A stretch of DNA of 64,000 nucleotides. Origin: Paraburkholderia dioscoreae (GTDB taxonomy: Bacteria; Pseudomonadota; Gammaproteobacteria; Burkholderiales; Burkholderiaceae). A model generated the notes under the pieces. The model worked only from the letters and a program-made list of their open reading frames with translations, had not been told where the DNA came from and searched no databases. Each line of letters starts with the position of its first letter. Position 1 is the stretch's first letter. The stretch is from NCBI RefSeq assembly GCF_902459535.1, contig NZ_LR699553.1, positions 3,162,001-3,226,000 of the forward strand. The letters are read 5' to 3'. The position numbers were made by a program, and so were the translations under genes. Of this stretch, positions 35,283 through 44,052 are shown piece by piece.

Positions 35283-37670
35283 CTACTTCCTGACGGCCAG
35301 ATCGACATCCAGGCCGCCGTCCTCACCCATTCTCACCGTTCCCTTCGCTACGTCCTTGCGATAAGCGTACAGGTCGAACTTCATCACGCCGGGATTCGAA
35401 CTGTCCTTGATGAACGTGCGCGTGTTCGTCACCAGCGAGTTGAACATCTTCACGTCGCCTGACTCGATCCATACGAAGCTCCTGCCCGCGCCCGAAGGCG
35501 GCCTCGCGGCGGCGATGTTGCCGTCGCGTTTGAACTTCAGCACGAGACCTTCATCGGTGACTGTCGCGCTCGCGAGACGCCCTTGCAGAACCGGCGGCGG
35601 AAACACCGTGTACTGATCGAACACCAGTTCGTTGCCCTTTAGCGCGACACCCTTGCGCGTGAACGGCGTGAGCGAAGCGAGCGGAATATCCAGCGCACGC
35701 AGCAGGCCGGCCTGCGGCACGCCCAGCACTTTCACGGAAGTCGGTTCATACACGAGATGCCGCTCGTCTTTGGCGACGATCGTGCCGCTCATCGTGGTGG
35801 GCAGCCACACGCCGGGAAAGTGATTCCACAGCTTGATGCCACCCGTCACTTCGAGCTTGCCATCCACCGGCTTCAACTGCAGATCGTTCAGCGAGCGCGG
35901 CTCGTAATCGAGCAGATAGTCGTTGAAGAGCGCGGCCATTGCGGGCCACGGCTCCACGACGTCGCCGCCGATGATATGGATATCGTACTGATCGGGATCG
36001 TCCAGATCGACGGGTTGCCCCGGCTTTTTCGGCACCATCTGCGCATCGAGCGAACGCACGTGAAAACCGATGCGCCCCGCCACGTAGAAGTCAACGTTCT
36101 CGACGTGAATCAACGGCGCGGCGCCCGGCGAATGGCGCTCGTCGCTGAACGCCGAACGGGGGGTCGACATGCGTTGCCCGGAAAACGCCGCGCGCGTACC
36201 AACCGGAATCGCGCGTGCTACCGACGCGGTTTGCACAGACTGCGGCACGCGTTGCCACACGAGCCGCGCCTGCGCGAGTGCGGCCTGCTGGGCGCGAATG
36301 AAGCTGTCGTTAAAGCGCGCGCTCGCGCTGCCGGTTTGCAGTGGCGAGTCCTTGTCTTTGTCCGCGCCGGCTAGCGTCGTGTATGAAGGCAGATGCACGT
36401 CCAGCGCGCCCGCTTCGTCGAAGGTGAAATAGCCGGCCGCCATCTGATCGCGGTAGTGATACAGGTCCAGCACGAACGGCGCTTTGTTGTCGATCGGCGT
36501 GAGCGCCATGTCGATGTTCATCGTCATCGAGCGCATGAATTTGACGTCGCCGCCCTCCACCAGCATGCCGCGTGCGGGCATCGTCGCGGGCCAGACAATG
36601 TTGGGCACGCTGCCGTCGTCGAGCGCGAAGCGCACGCCCGAGGCGCTGGTCTCGATCTGCGTGATCGTCATATGCAACGCGGGCGGCGGCGTCAGTTTGG
36701 CCACCTGCATCACGACGTCGTCACCATCCAGACGCGCGATCGGCGTGTCCACCTTCAGCAGGTCGGCCATCTTCACGTGCGCGGCCTGCATCAGCCTGTC
36801 TGCGCCGACGCCGGCCACTTCGACATGATCGGCATGAAACACCAGCTCGGCGGCGTTGCGCATGGACAGCGATCCGCTCAGCACGATCGGCACCCATGTC
36901 TCGCGATGCATCTCGCCGGTAATGCGCAAGTTGCCGCCGTCCTGCGGCACGACGCGCATATTGCGCAGCGGCGAGCCCTGATACTGGAACAGGTAGCGAT
37001 TGAAGATCGCCGTGAGTTTGGCGCTGTCGAGCGTGACATGGCCGCGGTGAACGTTGATCGTCACGCTGGTCGGATCGTCGAATACGATCGGCTGACCGGG
37101 ACGCACCGGAGTCAGTGTCGCCGCCATGTCGTGAATCATGAAGCCGATGTCGCCGGTCACGCGGAAGTCCACGTCGCGTGCAAACATCAGCGCGCCGTCG
37201 ATGCCGGAATCGCGCAGCGTCAGCGGACGGCTGCGCTTTTCGGTCATGCCGCTCGCGGATGGCACGCGCGCCGCGACGCTTTGTTCGGCGGCCAGTTGTT
37301 TGGCCTTGGCGAGTTCGAGGGCCGGACGTGCTGAAAAAGCGGGTTGGGCGGCGAGCGCTGCGGGTTGGGCGGCGGAAGCGGCGGCCGGCGAGGCGTTGGC
37401 GTTGGCGTTCGCATTTGCCCGACTGTCGCCGCTGCTGACTTTGTCGCCCGCCGCATCGGCCGCCCTGTTCGCCGCATTTGACGGCGCGGATGCCGCATCG
37501 CCGGTAGTCGAACTGGCCTCGGCGCAGGCTGACATCAGCAACGCGGCCGTCAACAGCGCGGCACCCGCGCTGATCGGCGGGCGCCAGGCGCGCTTCGGTT
37601 CTGAATCTCGCGAATCTAGCGGCAGCGGATCATGCGCCGATACCTCATCCAATACGCGTCCGTCTCTCAT
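35283..37670 (-). CDS. Large predicted lipoprotein with two copies of an unrecognised beta-rich module
   Basis: 795 residues; I do not recognise it. After a 30-residue charged arm there is a hydrophobic stretch ending in LLMSAC, a plausible lipobox with Cys 49. A low-complexity Ala/Asn region follows (AN repeats at about 85-93). Then come two related modules, about 165-430 and 522-793. Matching pairs: DVDFRVTGDIGF with NVDFYVAGRIGF, PVRPGQPIVFDDP with PKKPGQPVDLDDP, ESGDVKMFNS with EGGDVKFMRS, and PFVLDLYHYRDQMAAGYF with VMKFDLYAYRKDVAKGTV. The alternating beta pattern recalls LmeA/DUF2993-like lipid-binding folds, but that is only an impression. ATG 37670 has a perfect AGGAGG. Likely at the outer membrane or periplasm. 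No operon partner. Confidence 0.85.
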   Translation of the reverse strand: MRDGRVLDEVSAHDPLPLDSRDSEPKRAWRPPISAGAALLTAALLMSACAEASSTTGDAASAPSNAANRAADAAGDKVSSGDSRANANANANASPAAASAAQPAALAAQPAFSARPALELAKAKQLAAEQSVAARVPSASGMTEKRSRPLTLRDSGIDGALMFARDVDFRVTGDIGFMIHDMAATLTPVRPGQPIVFDDPTSVTINVHRGHVTLDSAKLTAIFNRYLFQYQGSPLRNMRVVPQDGGNLRITGEMHRETWVPIVLSGSLSMRNAAELVFHADHVEVAGVGADRLMQAAHVKMADLLKVDTPIARLDGDDVVMQVAKLTPPPALHMTITQIETSASGVRFALDDGSVPNIVWPATMPARGMLVEGGDVKFMRSMTMNIDMALTPIDNKAPFVLDLYHYRDQMAAGYFTFDEAGALDVHLPSYTTLAGADKDKDSPLQTGSASARFNDSFIRAQQAALAQARLVWQRVPQSVQTASVARAIPVGTRAAFSGQRMSTPRSAFSDERHSPGAAPLIHVENVDFYVAGRIGFHVRSLDAQMVPKKPGQPVDLDDPDQYDIHIIGGDVVEPWPAMAALFNDYLLDYEPRSLNDLQLKPVDGKLEVTGGIKLWNHFPGVWLPTTMSGTIVAKDERHLVYEPTSVKVLGVPQAGLLRALDIPLASLTPFTRKGVALKGNELVFDQYTVFPPPVLQGRLASATVTDEGLVLKFKRDGNIAAARPPSGAGRSFVWIESGDVKMFNSLVTNTRTFIKDSSNPGVMKFDLYAYRKDVAKGTVRMGEDGGLDVDLAVRK

Positions 37671-38037
37671 GATGTCTCCTCCTGAAGCCTCGACGCATCT
37701 CTCGCGCCCCGGGCACGGCATGGTGAGTCGCGCATACGCGGGCTTTAAACAGCAAGCCGCCGTCGCGCGTCTTTTACCCGATTGTCTTTATTTGTCAGCG
37801 CGCTGCCGACAAGATTTCTGGAGGACGCTCACCAAACGATCAAGCGTTTGAATCGCCGCGGCGAGTCATGGGAAATCCGCATGCACGCGGCCTGAGCGGC
37901 GCGCCGGCAGATGGGATTCAAACGGCATGATCGGTGCGATTCAAGCGCCGCGCGCACGATGCATTCAGCAGGACAGCAAAACGATCATCCATCGCCATGC
38001 GGCGCTGCAATAAAAACACAGCCAATAAGCGTCGCGC
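37671..38037. other. Gene-free region upstream of the lipoprotein gene
   Basis: 367 bases, presumably the lipoprotein promoter and the 3' end of the Liv operon. The ten-mer GATTCAAACG occurs at 37915-37924 and again inverted at 37845-37854, and a one-mismatch copy GATTCAAGCG is at 37938-37947. Also CAAACG-N6-CGTTTG at 37833-37850 and TTGTC-N11-GACAA at 37792-37812. These look like regulator sites; none is known to me. Confidence 0.4.
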
Positions 38038-38751
38038 TCAACCGACGCCGAGCCATTCCCGCATCACATCGGTCCGCTGCAAGAACGACGCGAGCGCGCC
38101 GTCGAACACGACTTCGCCATGCCCCATCACCGCGACGCGACTGGCAATATCCTGTGCGATCACAAGGCGCTGTTCGATCAGCAGCATCGCCACGCCGCGA
38201 TCGCGCAGCGTCCGCAAGCATCGGGCGACCTGCTCCATCACGAGACTCGCGAGACCCTCGCCGGGTTCGTCGATGACAAGCAGATCGGGGTCGCCCAGCA
38301 GCGCCCGCGCAAGCGTCAGCATCTGCTGCTCGCCGCCCGAGAGCGCGCCCGCACGCGTGCGCCTGCGTTCATGCAGCACGGGGAAAAGCGTGTAGGCGTC
38401 GTCGAAGGTGAAGCGCGGCGCGCGGCCGCGATCATTTGGCGCGACACCGAGTTGCAGATTCTCGTGGACGCTCAGCGTGGGAAACACGTCGCGATGTTCC
38501 GGCACATAGCCGATCCCGAGACGCGCGATCTCGAAGGTGCGCAGACCGCCGAGCGCACGGCCCGCGAAACGCAGTTCACCTTCGCTGCGCACGAGGCCCA
38601 TGATCGCGCGTGCGAGCGTCGAGCGGCCCGAGCCGTTGCGGCCGACCAGCGCCAGCACCTCGCCCGCCTCGATGCCCAGCGTGACGCCGTGCAGCGCCTG
38701 GCTCGCGCCGTACCACGCGTTCAACCCGCGAATGTCGAGCAGGGCACTCAT
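38038..38751 (-). CDS. livF: Branched-chain amino acid-type ABC transporter ATPase LivF, with altered Walker A
   Basis: 237 residues, the normal LivF size. The signature LSGGEQQMLTLARALLG, Walker B LLVIDEPGEGL and the C-terminal VMGHGEVVFDGAL are present. However, the Walker A loop reads GRNGSGRSTLARAI: the universal lysine is arginine (CGC codon, checked in the DNA near 38635). In most ATPases this change strongly reduces ATP binding or hydrolysis. Whether this site is degenerate in a working heterodimer with the intact LivG, or the system is failing, cannot be told here. The ATG overlaps the livG stop as ATGA. Last gene of the Liv operon. Confidence 0.92.
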   Translation of the reverse strand: MSALLDIRGLNAWYGASQALHGVTLGIEAGEVLALVGRNGSGRSTLARAIMGLVRSEGELRFAGRALGGLRTFEIARLGIGYVPEHRDVFPTLSVHENLQLGVAPNDRGRAPRFTFDDAYTLFPVLHERRRTRAGALSGGEQQMLTLARALLGDPDLLVIDEPGEGLASLVMEQVARCLRTLRDRGVAMLLIEQRLVIAQDIASRVAVMGHGEVVFDGALASFLQRTDVMREWLGVG

Positions 38752-39500
38752 GTGCCGAACCCTTCGCCGAGATACGCGGCGCGCACCGCCGCGTCCGCGC
38801 GGATTGCCGCCGGCGTGCCGCTCGCGATGATGCGCCCCTGCACGAGAACGGAAATGCGATCGGCAATCGCGAACACCGCGTTCATGTCGTGCTCGACCAT
38901 CAGCAGCGTACGGCCCGCCGTGGTCTCGCGAATCAGTTCGATGGCACGCGCCGCTTCCGCGCGGTTCATGCCGGCGGTCGGCTCGTCGAGCAGCAAGGTA
39001 TGCGCGCCGCCCGCGAGCGCGATGCCCAGATCGAGCGCGCGTTGCTCGGCGTAGCTGAGCGTGCCGGCGAGGACTTGGCGGCGCGCGCTCAAACCCACCG
39101 CGTCGAGCACCTGTGCGGCACGCGCGTCGACCGTGCGCGACCCGCTGAAACGCTGCCACCATCGCGTGCGGTCGCGCTCCGCCAGCAGTGCCGCGCAGCG
39201 CAGATTGTCGAACACGCTGAGCCGCGCGAACACGCTGGTGCTCTGGAAGCTGCGCGCGAGTCCGCGGCGTGCGATCGCGGTCGGCGCAAGGCGGGTGATC
39301 TCGGCGCCGAACAGATCGATGCGCCCGGCGTTCGGCCGGGTACCACCGGCAATCAGATTGAAGAGCGTCGACTTGCCCGCGCCGTTCGGTCCGATCAGCG
39401 CGTGACGTTCGCCGGGCTGGACCGCGAGATCGACGCCGCGCAGAACCTGCGTCGAGCCGAAGCGTTTTTTGATGCCATAGAGTGCGAGTGCCGGGATCAT
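38748..39500 (-). CDS. livG: Branched-chain amino acid-type ABC transporter ATPase LivG
   Basis: 250 residues. Walker A GPNGAGKSTLFNLI is intact, followed by the LivG-type signature TLSYAEQRALDLGIALA, Walker B TLLLDEPTAGMN and the switch region MVEHDMNAVFAIADR. It should pair with LivF under the LivH/LivM channel. ATG at 39500 overlaps the livM stop as ATGA, and its own stop overlaps livF in the same way, so the cassette is tightly coupled. The substrate need not be a branched-chain amino acid; this family also carries aromatic acids, urea and amides. Confidence 0.94.
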   Translation of the reverse strand: MIPALALYGIKKRFGSTQVLRGVDLAVQPGERHALIGPNGAGKSTLFNLIAGGTRPNAGRIDLFGAEITRLAPTAIARRGLARSFQSTSVFARLSVFDNLRCAALLAERDRTRWWQRFSGSRTVDARAAQVLDAVGLSARRQVLAGTLSYAEQRALDLGIALAGGAHTLLLDEPTAGMNRAEAARAIELIRETTAGRTLLMVEHDMNAVFAIADRISVLVQGRIIASGTPAAIRADAAVRAAYLGEGFGT

Positions 39501-40798
39501 CGCGCGTCTCCAGCGCTGTGCGTGGCGCTTGAGCGCATGGCTGCGAGGTGCGCTTGCGCGCGAATCGCGTAATGCGCCGAGAGTCCTCCCAGCGCCGCCA
39601 GCAATAAGACCGTGGTGCCGAGCCCGAGCGGCGACGCGCCCATCCCCATCAGCGCGCCCGTGCCAACTAAGGCCGCGCCCTCGTCCGCGCCGAATTGCGC
39701 GGCGTAGGCCCATTGCACCGCGAGCACGACGGCCGCCGTCCACAGCAGCGCGGCGGCCGCGCCCCACAGGTAAGCCGCGCGGCACCGGCGCCAGCCATAT
39801 GCGGCCACACGCGCCGTATGACGCTGCACGAAGCCCGCCAGGCCATCCGGCGAAATCACCACGACCACGATGAAGAAGAGTCCCAGATAGAACAGCCAGG
39901 CCCGCGTGACGCTCGCCACCACGACACTGAAAAACGTCAGTACGACCGCGCCCGCGACCGGCCCGAAGAACGCCGCCGTACCGCCGATCACGGTGGCGAT
40001 CAACACCGCGCCCGAGCGCATCATGCCGACGCTTTCCGTCGACACCAGTTCCACGTTGATCAGCGCCAACGTCCCGGAGATACCCGCAAAAAACGCCGAC
40101 AATACCACCACGCCGTAGCGGATGCGGCGCGGGTAGCAGCCTATTGCCGCCGCCCTCACCGGATTGTCGCGCACGGCGTTGGCGAGGCGCATGAAAGGCG
40201 TGCGCGAGAGCGCGAACAGCGCCGCGCACGCGAGCAGGCACCACACCGCGATCAGCGCATATGCCTCGCGCGCTGGGCCGAAGCTCCAGCCTGCCCACTG
40301 CGCGCCGCTCGCGCGATCGATCGCCACGCCGGCCTCGCCGCCGAACCAGTCGGGCAGCGTCCACGCGGCGGCCGCCACGAGTTCGCCCAGACCGAGTGTG
40401 ATCATCGCGAAGGCCGTGCCGGCGCGCCGCGTCGAAATGAACCCCAAGAGCAGCCCGCAGAGCGCGCCGCCGATACCGCCAACCAGCGGCAGCAGCACGA
40501 GCGGCACGCCGACCCGGTTGAACAGTTGCGCGGCCACCAGTGCTCCGAGGCCCGAGTAAGCGGCATGACCGAACGACAACAACCCCGTTTCGCCGAGCAG
40601 CAGATTGTAGGAAAGCGCGAACACGATCATCGTCGCGGTCTGCGCGAGGTAGGCGAGCAGCCAGCTTTGCGGCCAGATAAATGGCGGCACGCCAAGGAAC
40701 AGGATGAGCGCCAGCCACGGCGCAAGCGCGCGCCGGAGCGCACGCGGTGCGGTCGCGGACAAAGCCGACGAGTCGGGTGCCTCACGCATGTTCGTCAC
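39497..40798 (-). CDS. livM: ABC transporter permease LivM with C-terminal membrane extension
   Basis: 433 residues. BPD_transp_2 permease with the LivM signature MIVFALSYNLLLGETGLLSFGHAAYSG starting near 57, GTAFAMITLGLGELV, VRDNPVRAAAIGCYPRRIRY and ATVIGGTAAFFGP. Ordinary family members end soon after the motif seen here as SPDGLAGF (316-323). This one goes on for about 105 residues with two more hydrophobic stretches (about 346-367 and 391-411). GTG at 40798 is used; an ATG three codons later (40789) is equally possible. Both overlap the end of livH. Confidence 0.9.
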   Translation of the reverse strand: MTNMREAPDSSALSATAPRALRRALAPWLALILFLGVPPFIWPQSWLLAYLAQTATMIVFALSYNLLLGETGLLSFGHAAYSGLGALVAAQLFNRVGVPLVLLPLVGGIGGALCGLLLGFISTRRAGTAFAMITLGLGELVAAAAWTLPDWFGGEAGVAIDRASGAQWAGWSFGPAREAYALIAVWCLLACAALFALSRTPFMRLANAVRDNPVRAAAIGCYPRRIRYGVVVLSAFFAGISGTLALINVELVSTESVGMMRSGAVLIATVIGGTAAFFGPVAGAVVLTFFSVVVASVTRAWLFYLGLFFIVVVVISPDGLAGFVQRHTARVAAYGWRRCRAAYLWGAAAALLWTAAVVLAVQWAYAAQFGADEGAALVGTGALMGMGASPLGLGTTVLLLAALGGLSAHYAIRAQAHLAAMRSSATHSAGDAR

Positions 40799-41720
40799 GC
40801 CGCCCGAAAAGTCCGCGCGGGCGCAGTGCCAGCATCGCGACCAGCAGCAGATACGGAATCAGCGGTGCGAGTTGCGCGAGCGTCAGCGCGTCCCATTCGG
40901 CCGGCAGGGATGTGCCGAAGATCGACAGCACGTCGCCGAGCGACACGTTGCTCGCCACGGCCAGGGTCTGCACGCAGCCGACCAGCAGCGACGCCGCCAG
41001 CGCGCCGCCCAGCGAACCCAAGCCGCCGATCACGACCACCACGAACACGATCGAGCCGAGCGACTCCGCCATCCCCGGTTCGATCACGAAGAGCGGCGCG
41101 CCGATCACGCCGGCCAACGCGGCGAGCGCCGTGCCGGCCGCGAACACGCCGGTGAACACGCGCGGCACGTTGTGGCCGAGCGCTTCGACAGCGCTCGCGT
41201 GCGTGAGCGCGGCACGCACGATCAGTCCCGCCTTCGACACGCGCAACACGGCATGGAGCGCGCCCAGCATGGCGAGCGATACCACCATCATGAACGCCCG
41301 GTAGCGTGCGAACGCCGCGCCGTAGACGGTGAAGAGCGGCCCGTCGAGCACGGCCGGCACGGTCGCGGAAAGCGGGCTCAAGCCCCAGCCGAGCTTGACC
41401 AGTTCGCCGAGCAGATACGCCGCGCCGAAGGTCAGCAGCAATTCGGCGAGATGGCCATGCGCACGCACGCGCCGCAACAGCCAGCGCTCCAATGCCGCGC
41501 CGACCAGCCCGACGACAAGCGGCGCAATCACCAGCGCGCTCCAGAATCCCGCGCGCGCCGCCACGGAAAAGCCGACGTAAGCACCGAGCATGTAGAAGCT
41601 CGCGTGCGCGAAATTGAGCACGCCGAGCATGCTGAAAATCAGCGTCAGGCCCGCCGACAGCATGAAAAGCAGCAGGCCGTAACTGACACCGTTGAGCAGA
41701 TTGACGACGAACGACTGCAC
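40782..41720 (-). CDS. livH: ABC transporter permease LivH
   Basis: 312 residues, normal for LivH. Typical N-terminus FVVNLLNGVSYGLLLFMLSAGLTLIFSMLGVLNFAHASFYMLGAYVGF, then VLRVSKAGLIVRAALTHASAVEALGHNV, and VFVVVVIGGLGSLGGALAASLLVG. Forms the translocation pore with LivM. The start is a GTG at 41720, 4 bases downstream of the thioesterase stop; AGGCGG lies upstream. First transporter gene of the unit. No binding-protein gene is found on either side. Confidence 0.94.
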   Translation of the reverse strand: MQSFVVNLLNGVSYGLLLFMLSAGLTLIFSMLGVLNFAHASFYMLGAYVGFSVAARAGFWSALVIAPLVVGLVGAALERWLLRRVRAHGHLAELLLTFGAAYLLGELVKLGWGLSPLSATVPAVLDGPLFTVYGAAFARYRAFMMVVSLAMLGALHAVLRVSKAGLIVRAALTHASAVEALGHNVPRVFTGVFAAGTALAALAGVIGAPLFVIEPGMAESLGSIVFVVVVIGGLGSLGGALAASLLVGCVQTLAVASNVSLGDVLSIFGTSLPAEWDALTLAQLAPLIPYLLLVAMLALRPRGLFGRRDEHA

Positions 41721-41724
41721 GCGC

Positions 41725-42174
41725 CTATTCCGCCTGCCCGGCGGCGCTCAACGGTTCGAGCGCCGCGCGCAATTCGGCGGGCAGGCTCACGGGGCGCCGC
41801 GTGACGCGATCCACATACACATGTACGAAGTGTCCTTGTGCCGCGGGTTGATCTTCGCCTTCCTTGAAGAGCCCCACTTCGTAGCGCACGCTCGATGTGC
41901 CGAGCCGCACCACGCGCAGGCCGGCTTCGACCCGTTCGGGAAACACCAGCGGTGCGAAGTAGTTGCAGTGTGTCTCGACCACCAGCCCGATCGTCGCGCC
42001 GTGCTCGAAATCGAGCACGCCGGTGCGGATCAGGTATTCGTTCACCACCGTGTCGAAGTAGCTGTAATAGACGACGTTGTTGACGTGGCCGTAGACGTCG
42101 TTGTCCATCCAGCGCGTGGTGATCGGCAGGAAATGCGGGTAGGCGGTGCGCGCGGCGGGTACGGGTTTGTTCAT
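41725..42174 (-). CDS. Acyl-CoA thioesterase, 4HBT hotdog family
   Basis: 149 residues, one hotdog domain. The active-site region reads TRWMDNDVYGHVNNVVYYSYFDT, the form seen in 4-hydroxybenzoyl-CoA thioesterase-like and YbgC-like enzymes, with the aspartate and the HVNN. It should hydrolyse an acyl- or aroyl-CoA in the cytoplasm; substrate unknown. It lies 4 bases before livH on the same strand and about 55 bases after the dehydrogenase gene, so an operon of dehydrogenase, thioesterase and transporter is likely, hinting at use of an imported acid or amide. Confidence 0.88.
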   Translation of the reverse strand: MNKPVPAARTAYPHFLPITTRWMDNDVYGHVNNVVYYSYFDTVVNEYLIRTGVLDFEHGATIGLVVETHCNYFAPLVFPERVEAGLRVVRLGTSSVRYEVGLFKEGEDQPAAQGHFVHVYVDRVTRRPVSLPAELRAALEPLSAAGQAE

Positions 42175-42229
42175 GCCTGGCGTGAGTATGTTTGAAGTTG
42201 TCGTGCGCGTTACGCGGCTCTCGCTTTGT

Positions 42230-43378
42230 TCAGAGCGATTCGGTCAGCATGTGGCGGTAGTCGTCGGCGGTGGCTTCGCGTGGATTCGTGCGGTGACAAT
42301 GATCCGCGAGCGCGCCCTGGATCACCTTGTCGAACATGCTTTCGTCGACGCCCATCTGCGCGAGGCCGGTAGGCAAACCGAGCCGCTCGGTCATATCGAA
42401 CAGCGCCTGCGCGAGATCCGCGTTCTCCGGTAAATTCATCACGCGGCGCATTCTTGCATAACGGCGCTCGGCCACGACGCTGTCCGCGGTCTCGTTGAAG
42501 CGCAGCACCGCGGGCAACACAACCGCGTTCAGCGTGCCGTGATGCAGCGACGTTTTGCCGTTCACCGTCAGACCGCCCAGCGGATGCGACAGCGAATGCA
42601 CGCAGCCAAGCCCTTTCTGGAACGCCATCGCGCCTTGCATCGAGGCGCTCATCATGTTCAGGCGCGCGTCGCGATCGCTGCCGTCCGCCGTCGCGCGTTC
42701 GATGTTGGCCCACGCGCGCTCCAACCCGTCCAGCGCGATGCCGTCCGCGGGCGGATTGAAGGCCGGCGCGAGAAAGGTCTCGATGCAGTGCGCGACCGCG
42801 TCCATGCCGGTGGCCGCCGTCAAACCCGGCGGCAGGCCGAGCGTGAGCGCAGGATCGCATAACGCCGACTTGGGCAGCAGATGCCACGAATGAAAGCCGA
42901 GCTTGCGGCCGTCGTTCAGGATCACGATCGCGCCGCGCGCGACTTCGCTGCCCGTGCCCGCCGTAGTGGGAACCGCGATCAGCGGCGCGGCCGCAGCCGT
43001 GATCTTCGGGCTGCCGCCTTCGATGGTCGCGTACTGCATCAGCGCACCGGCATGTGTGGCCGCGATCGCTACGCCCTTGGCCAGATCGATCGACGACCCG
43101 CCGCCCACCGCGATCAGACCGTCGCAGCCTTCGTCGCGGTACACCTGGGCGGCGGCGAGCACCATCGCCTCGGTCGGGTTCGAGGGCGTGTCGTCGAAGA
43201 CCGGCACGGCGCCGAATTTCAATGCGTCTAGCGCGCGCTGCGCGAGGCCGGCCGCGACGACGCCCTTGTCGGTGATGATCAAAGGCCGCTTGATGCCGAC
43301 ACGTCCGCATTCGGACGATAACTGCGACAGCGCGTCGTAGCCGAGATGAATATGGGTCAGATAGAAAATATAGGCCAT
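42230..43378 (-). CDS. Iron-containing (group III) alcohol dehydrogenase
   Basis: 382 residues, the full length of the Fe-ADH family. NAD-binding GGGSSIDLAKGVAIAATH near residue 94, PTTAGTGSEVARGAIV near 138, and the metal-binding region with DAVAHCIETFLAP, GCVHSLSHPLGGL and LHHGTLNAVVLP. It interconverts an alcohol and an aldehyde or ketone using NAD(P); substrate not clear. GGAGGAG precedes the ATG at 43378. First gene of the unit that runs through the thioesterase and the Liv genes. Confidence 0.92.
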   Translation of the reverse strand: MAYIFYLTHIHLGYDALSQLSSECGRVGIKRPLIITDKGVVAAGLAQRALDALKFGAVPVFDDTPSNPTEAMVLAAAQVYRDEGCDGLIAVGGGSSIDLAKGVAIAATHAGALMQYATIEGGSPKITAAAAPLIAVPTTAGTGSEVARGAIVILNDGRKLGFHSWHLLPKSALCDPALTLGLPPGLTAATGMDAVAHCIETFLAPAFNPPADGIALDGLERAWANIERATADGSDRDARLNMMSASMQGAMAFQKGLGCVHSLSHPLGGLTVNGKTSLHHGTLNAVVLPAVLRFNETADSVVAERRYARMRRVMNLPENADLAQALFDMTERLGLPTGLAQMGVDESMFDKVIQGALADHCHRTNPREATADDYRHMLTESL

Positions 43379-43426
43379 CCCGTGCTCCTCCCCGAGCGCA
43401 AGCTCGTCGCCCCGCTGATTGGTCTG

Positions 43427-43957
43427 CTACTGCCCCGGCCTCTCGACAAACTCGAACGGCAAGCCGCGCCGGCGCATCCACTCGCCGAGCGCCTGGCCGG
43501 TGCCCGCGCGCCACGGCCGCAACCTGGCCGGCTCGACCAGCCGGTATTCGAGCAATTCCGGCGACAGCGCCACTGTGCCATAGGCCTTCACGTGATACGC
43601 GATGATCAGTTCGTTCTTGCGGATGAATTCATAGACGCCGATCAGCTCGACCGTCTCCGCGTGCAGCGAGGTTTCCTCGAGCACTTCGCGGGCAATGCCC
43701 TCTTCCGGCGTCTCGCCGTTTTCGAGGAAGCCCGTAATCAGCGCGAACATGCCCTCCTGCCACGCGGCATTGCGCGCCAGCAGGATCTTGCCTTCATATT
43801 CGACGATCGCCGCCACCACCGGCAGCGGATTGTTCCAGTGGACGTAGCCGCACGCCGTATCGGGACAGGTCTGGCGGATGCGGCCGCCTTCGTGCGCGGC
43901 ATCGGCGCGCTCGATCAGCGGCGTGGAACAGCGTGGGCAGAATCGGTATTGGGTCAT
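43427..43957 (-). CDS. Nudix hydrolase with N-terminal zinc ribbon
   Basis: 176 residues. Residues 1-40 contain a zinc-ribbon with CPRC and a second CPDTACG, as in NADH pyrophosphatase-like Nudix proteins. The Nudix box is GFLENGETPEEGIAREVLEETS, complete except that the usual glycine after EE-T is serine, a common variation. It would hydrolyse a nucleoside diphosphate derivative in the cytoplasm. The ATG at 43957 starts MTQYRFCPRC, directly at the ribbon; the open frame further upstream passes through a short tandem repeat and looks non-coding. Tandem with ltaE, separated by about 95 bases. Confidence 0.88.
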   Translation of the reverse strand: MTQYRFCPRCSTPLIERADAAHEGGRIRQTCPDTACGYVHWNNPLPVVAAIVEYEGKILLARNAAWQEGMFALITGFLENGETPEEGIAREVLEETSLHAETVELIGVYEFIRKNELIIAYHVKAYGTVALSPELLEYRLVEPARLRPWRAGTGQALGEWMRRRGLPFEFVERPGQ

Positions 43958-44017
43958 GGGGTGAGAGAGACGTCCCGTTTGTTTTGTGTGATCGTGCGCG
44001 GCTGCGGGTGCGCGGCG

Positions 44018-44045
44018 TGCGGCGTGCGGTTTGCGGTTTGCGGTT
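44018..44045. repeat. Seven-base tandem repeat between ltaE and the Nudix gene
   Basis: One TGCGGCG followed by three perfect TGCGGTT units, ending next to the ltaE stop. It is a simple-sequence tract of the kind that varies in number between strains. Confidence 0.6.
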
Positions 44046-44052
44046 TGCGATC

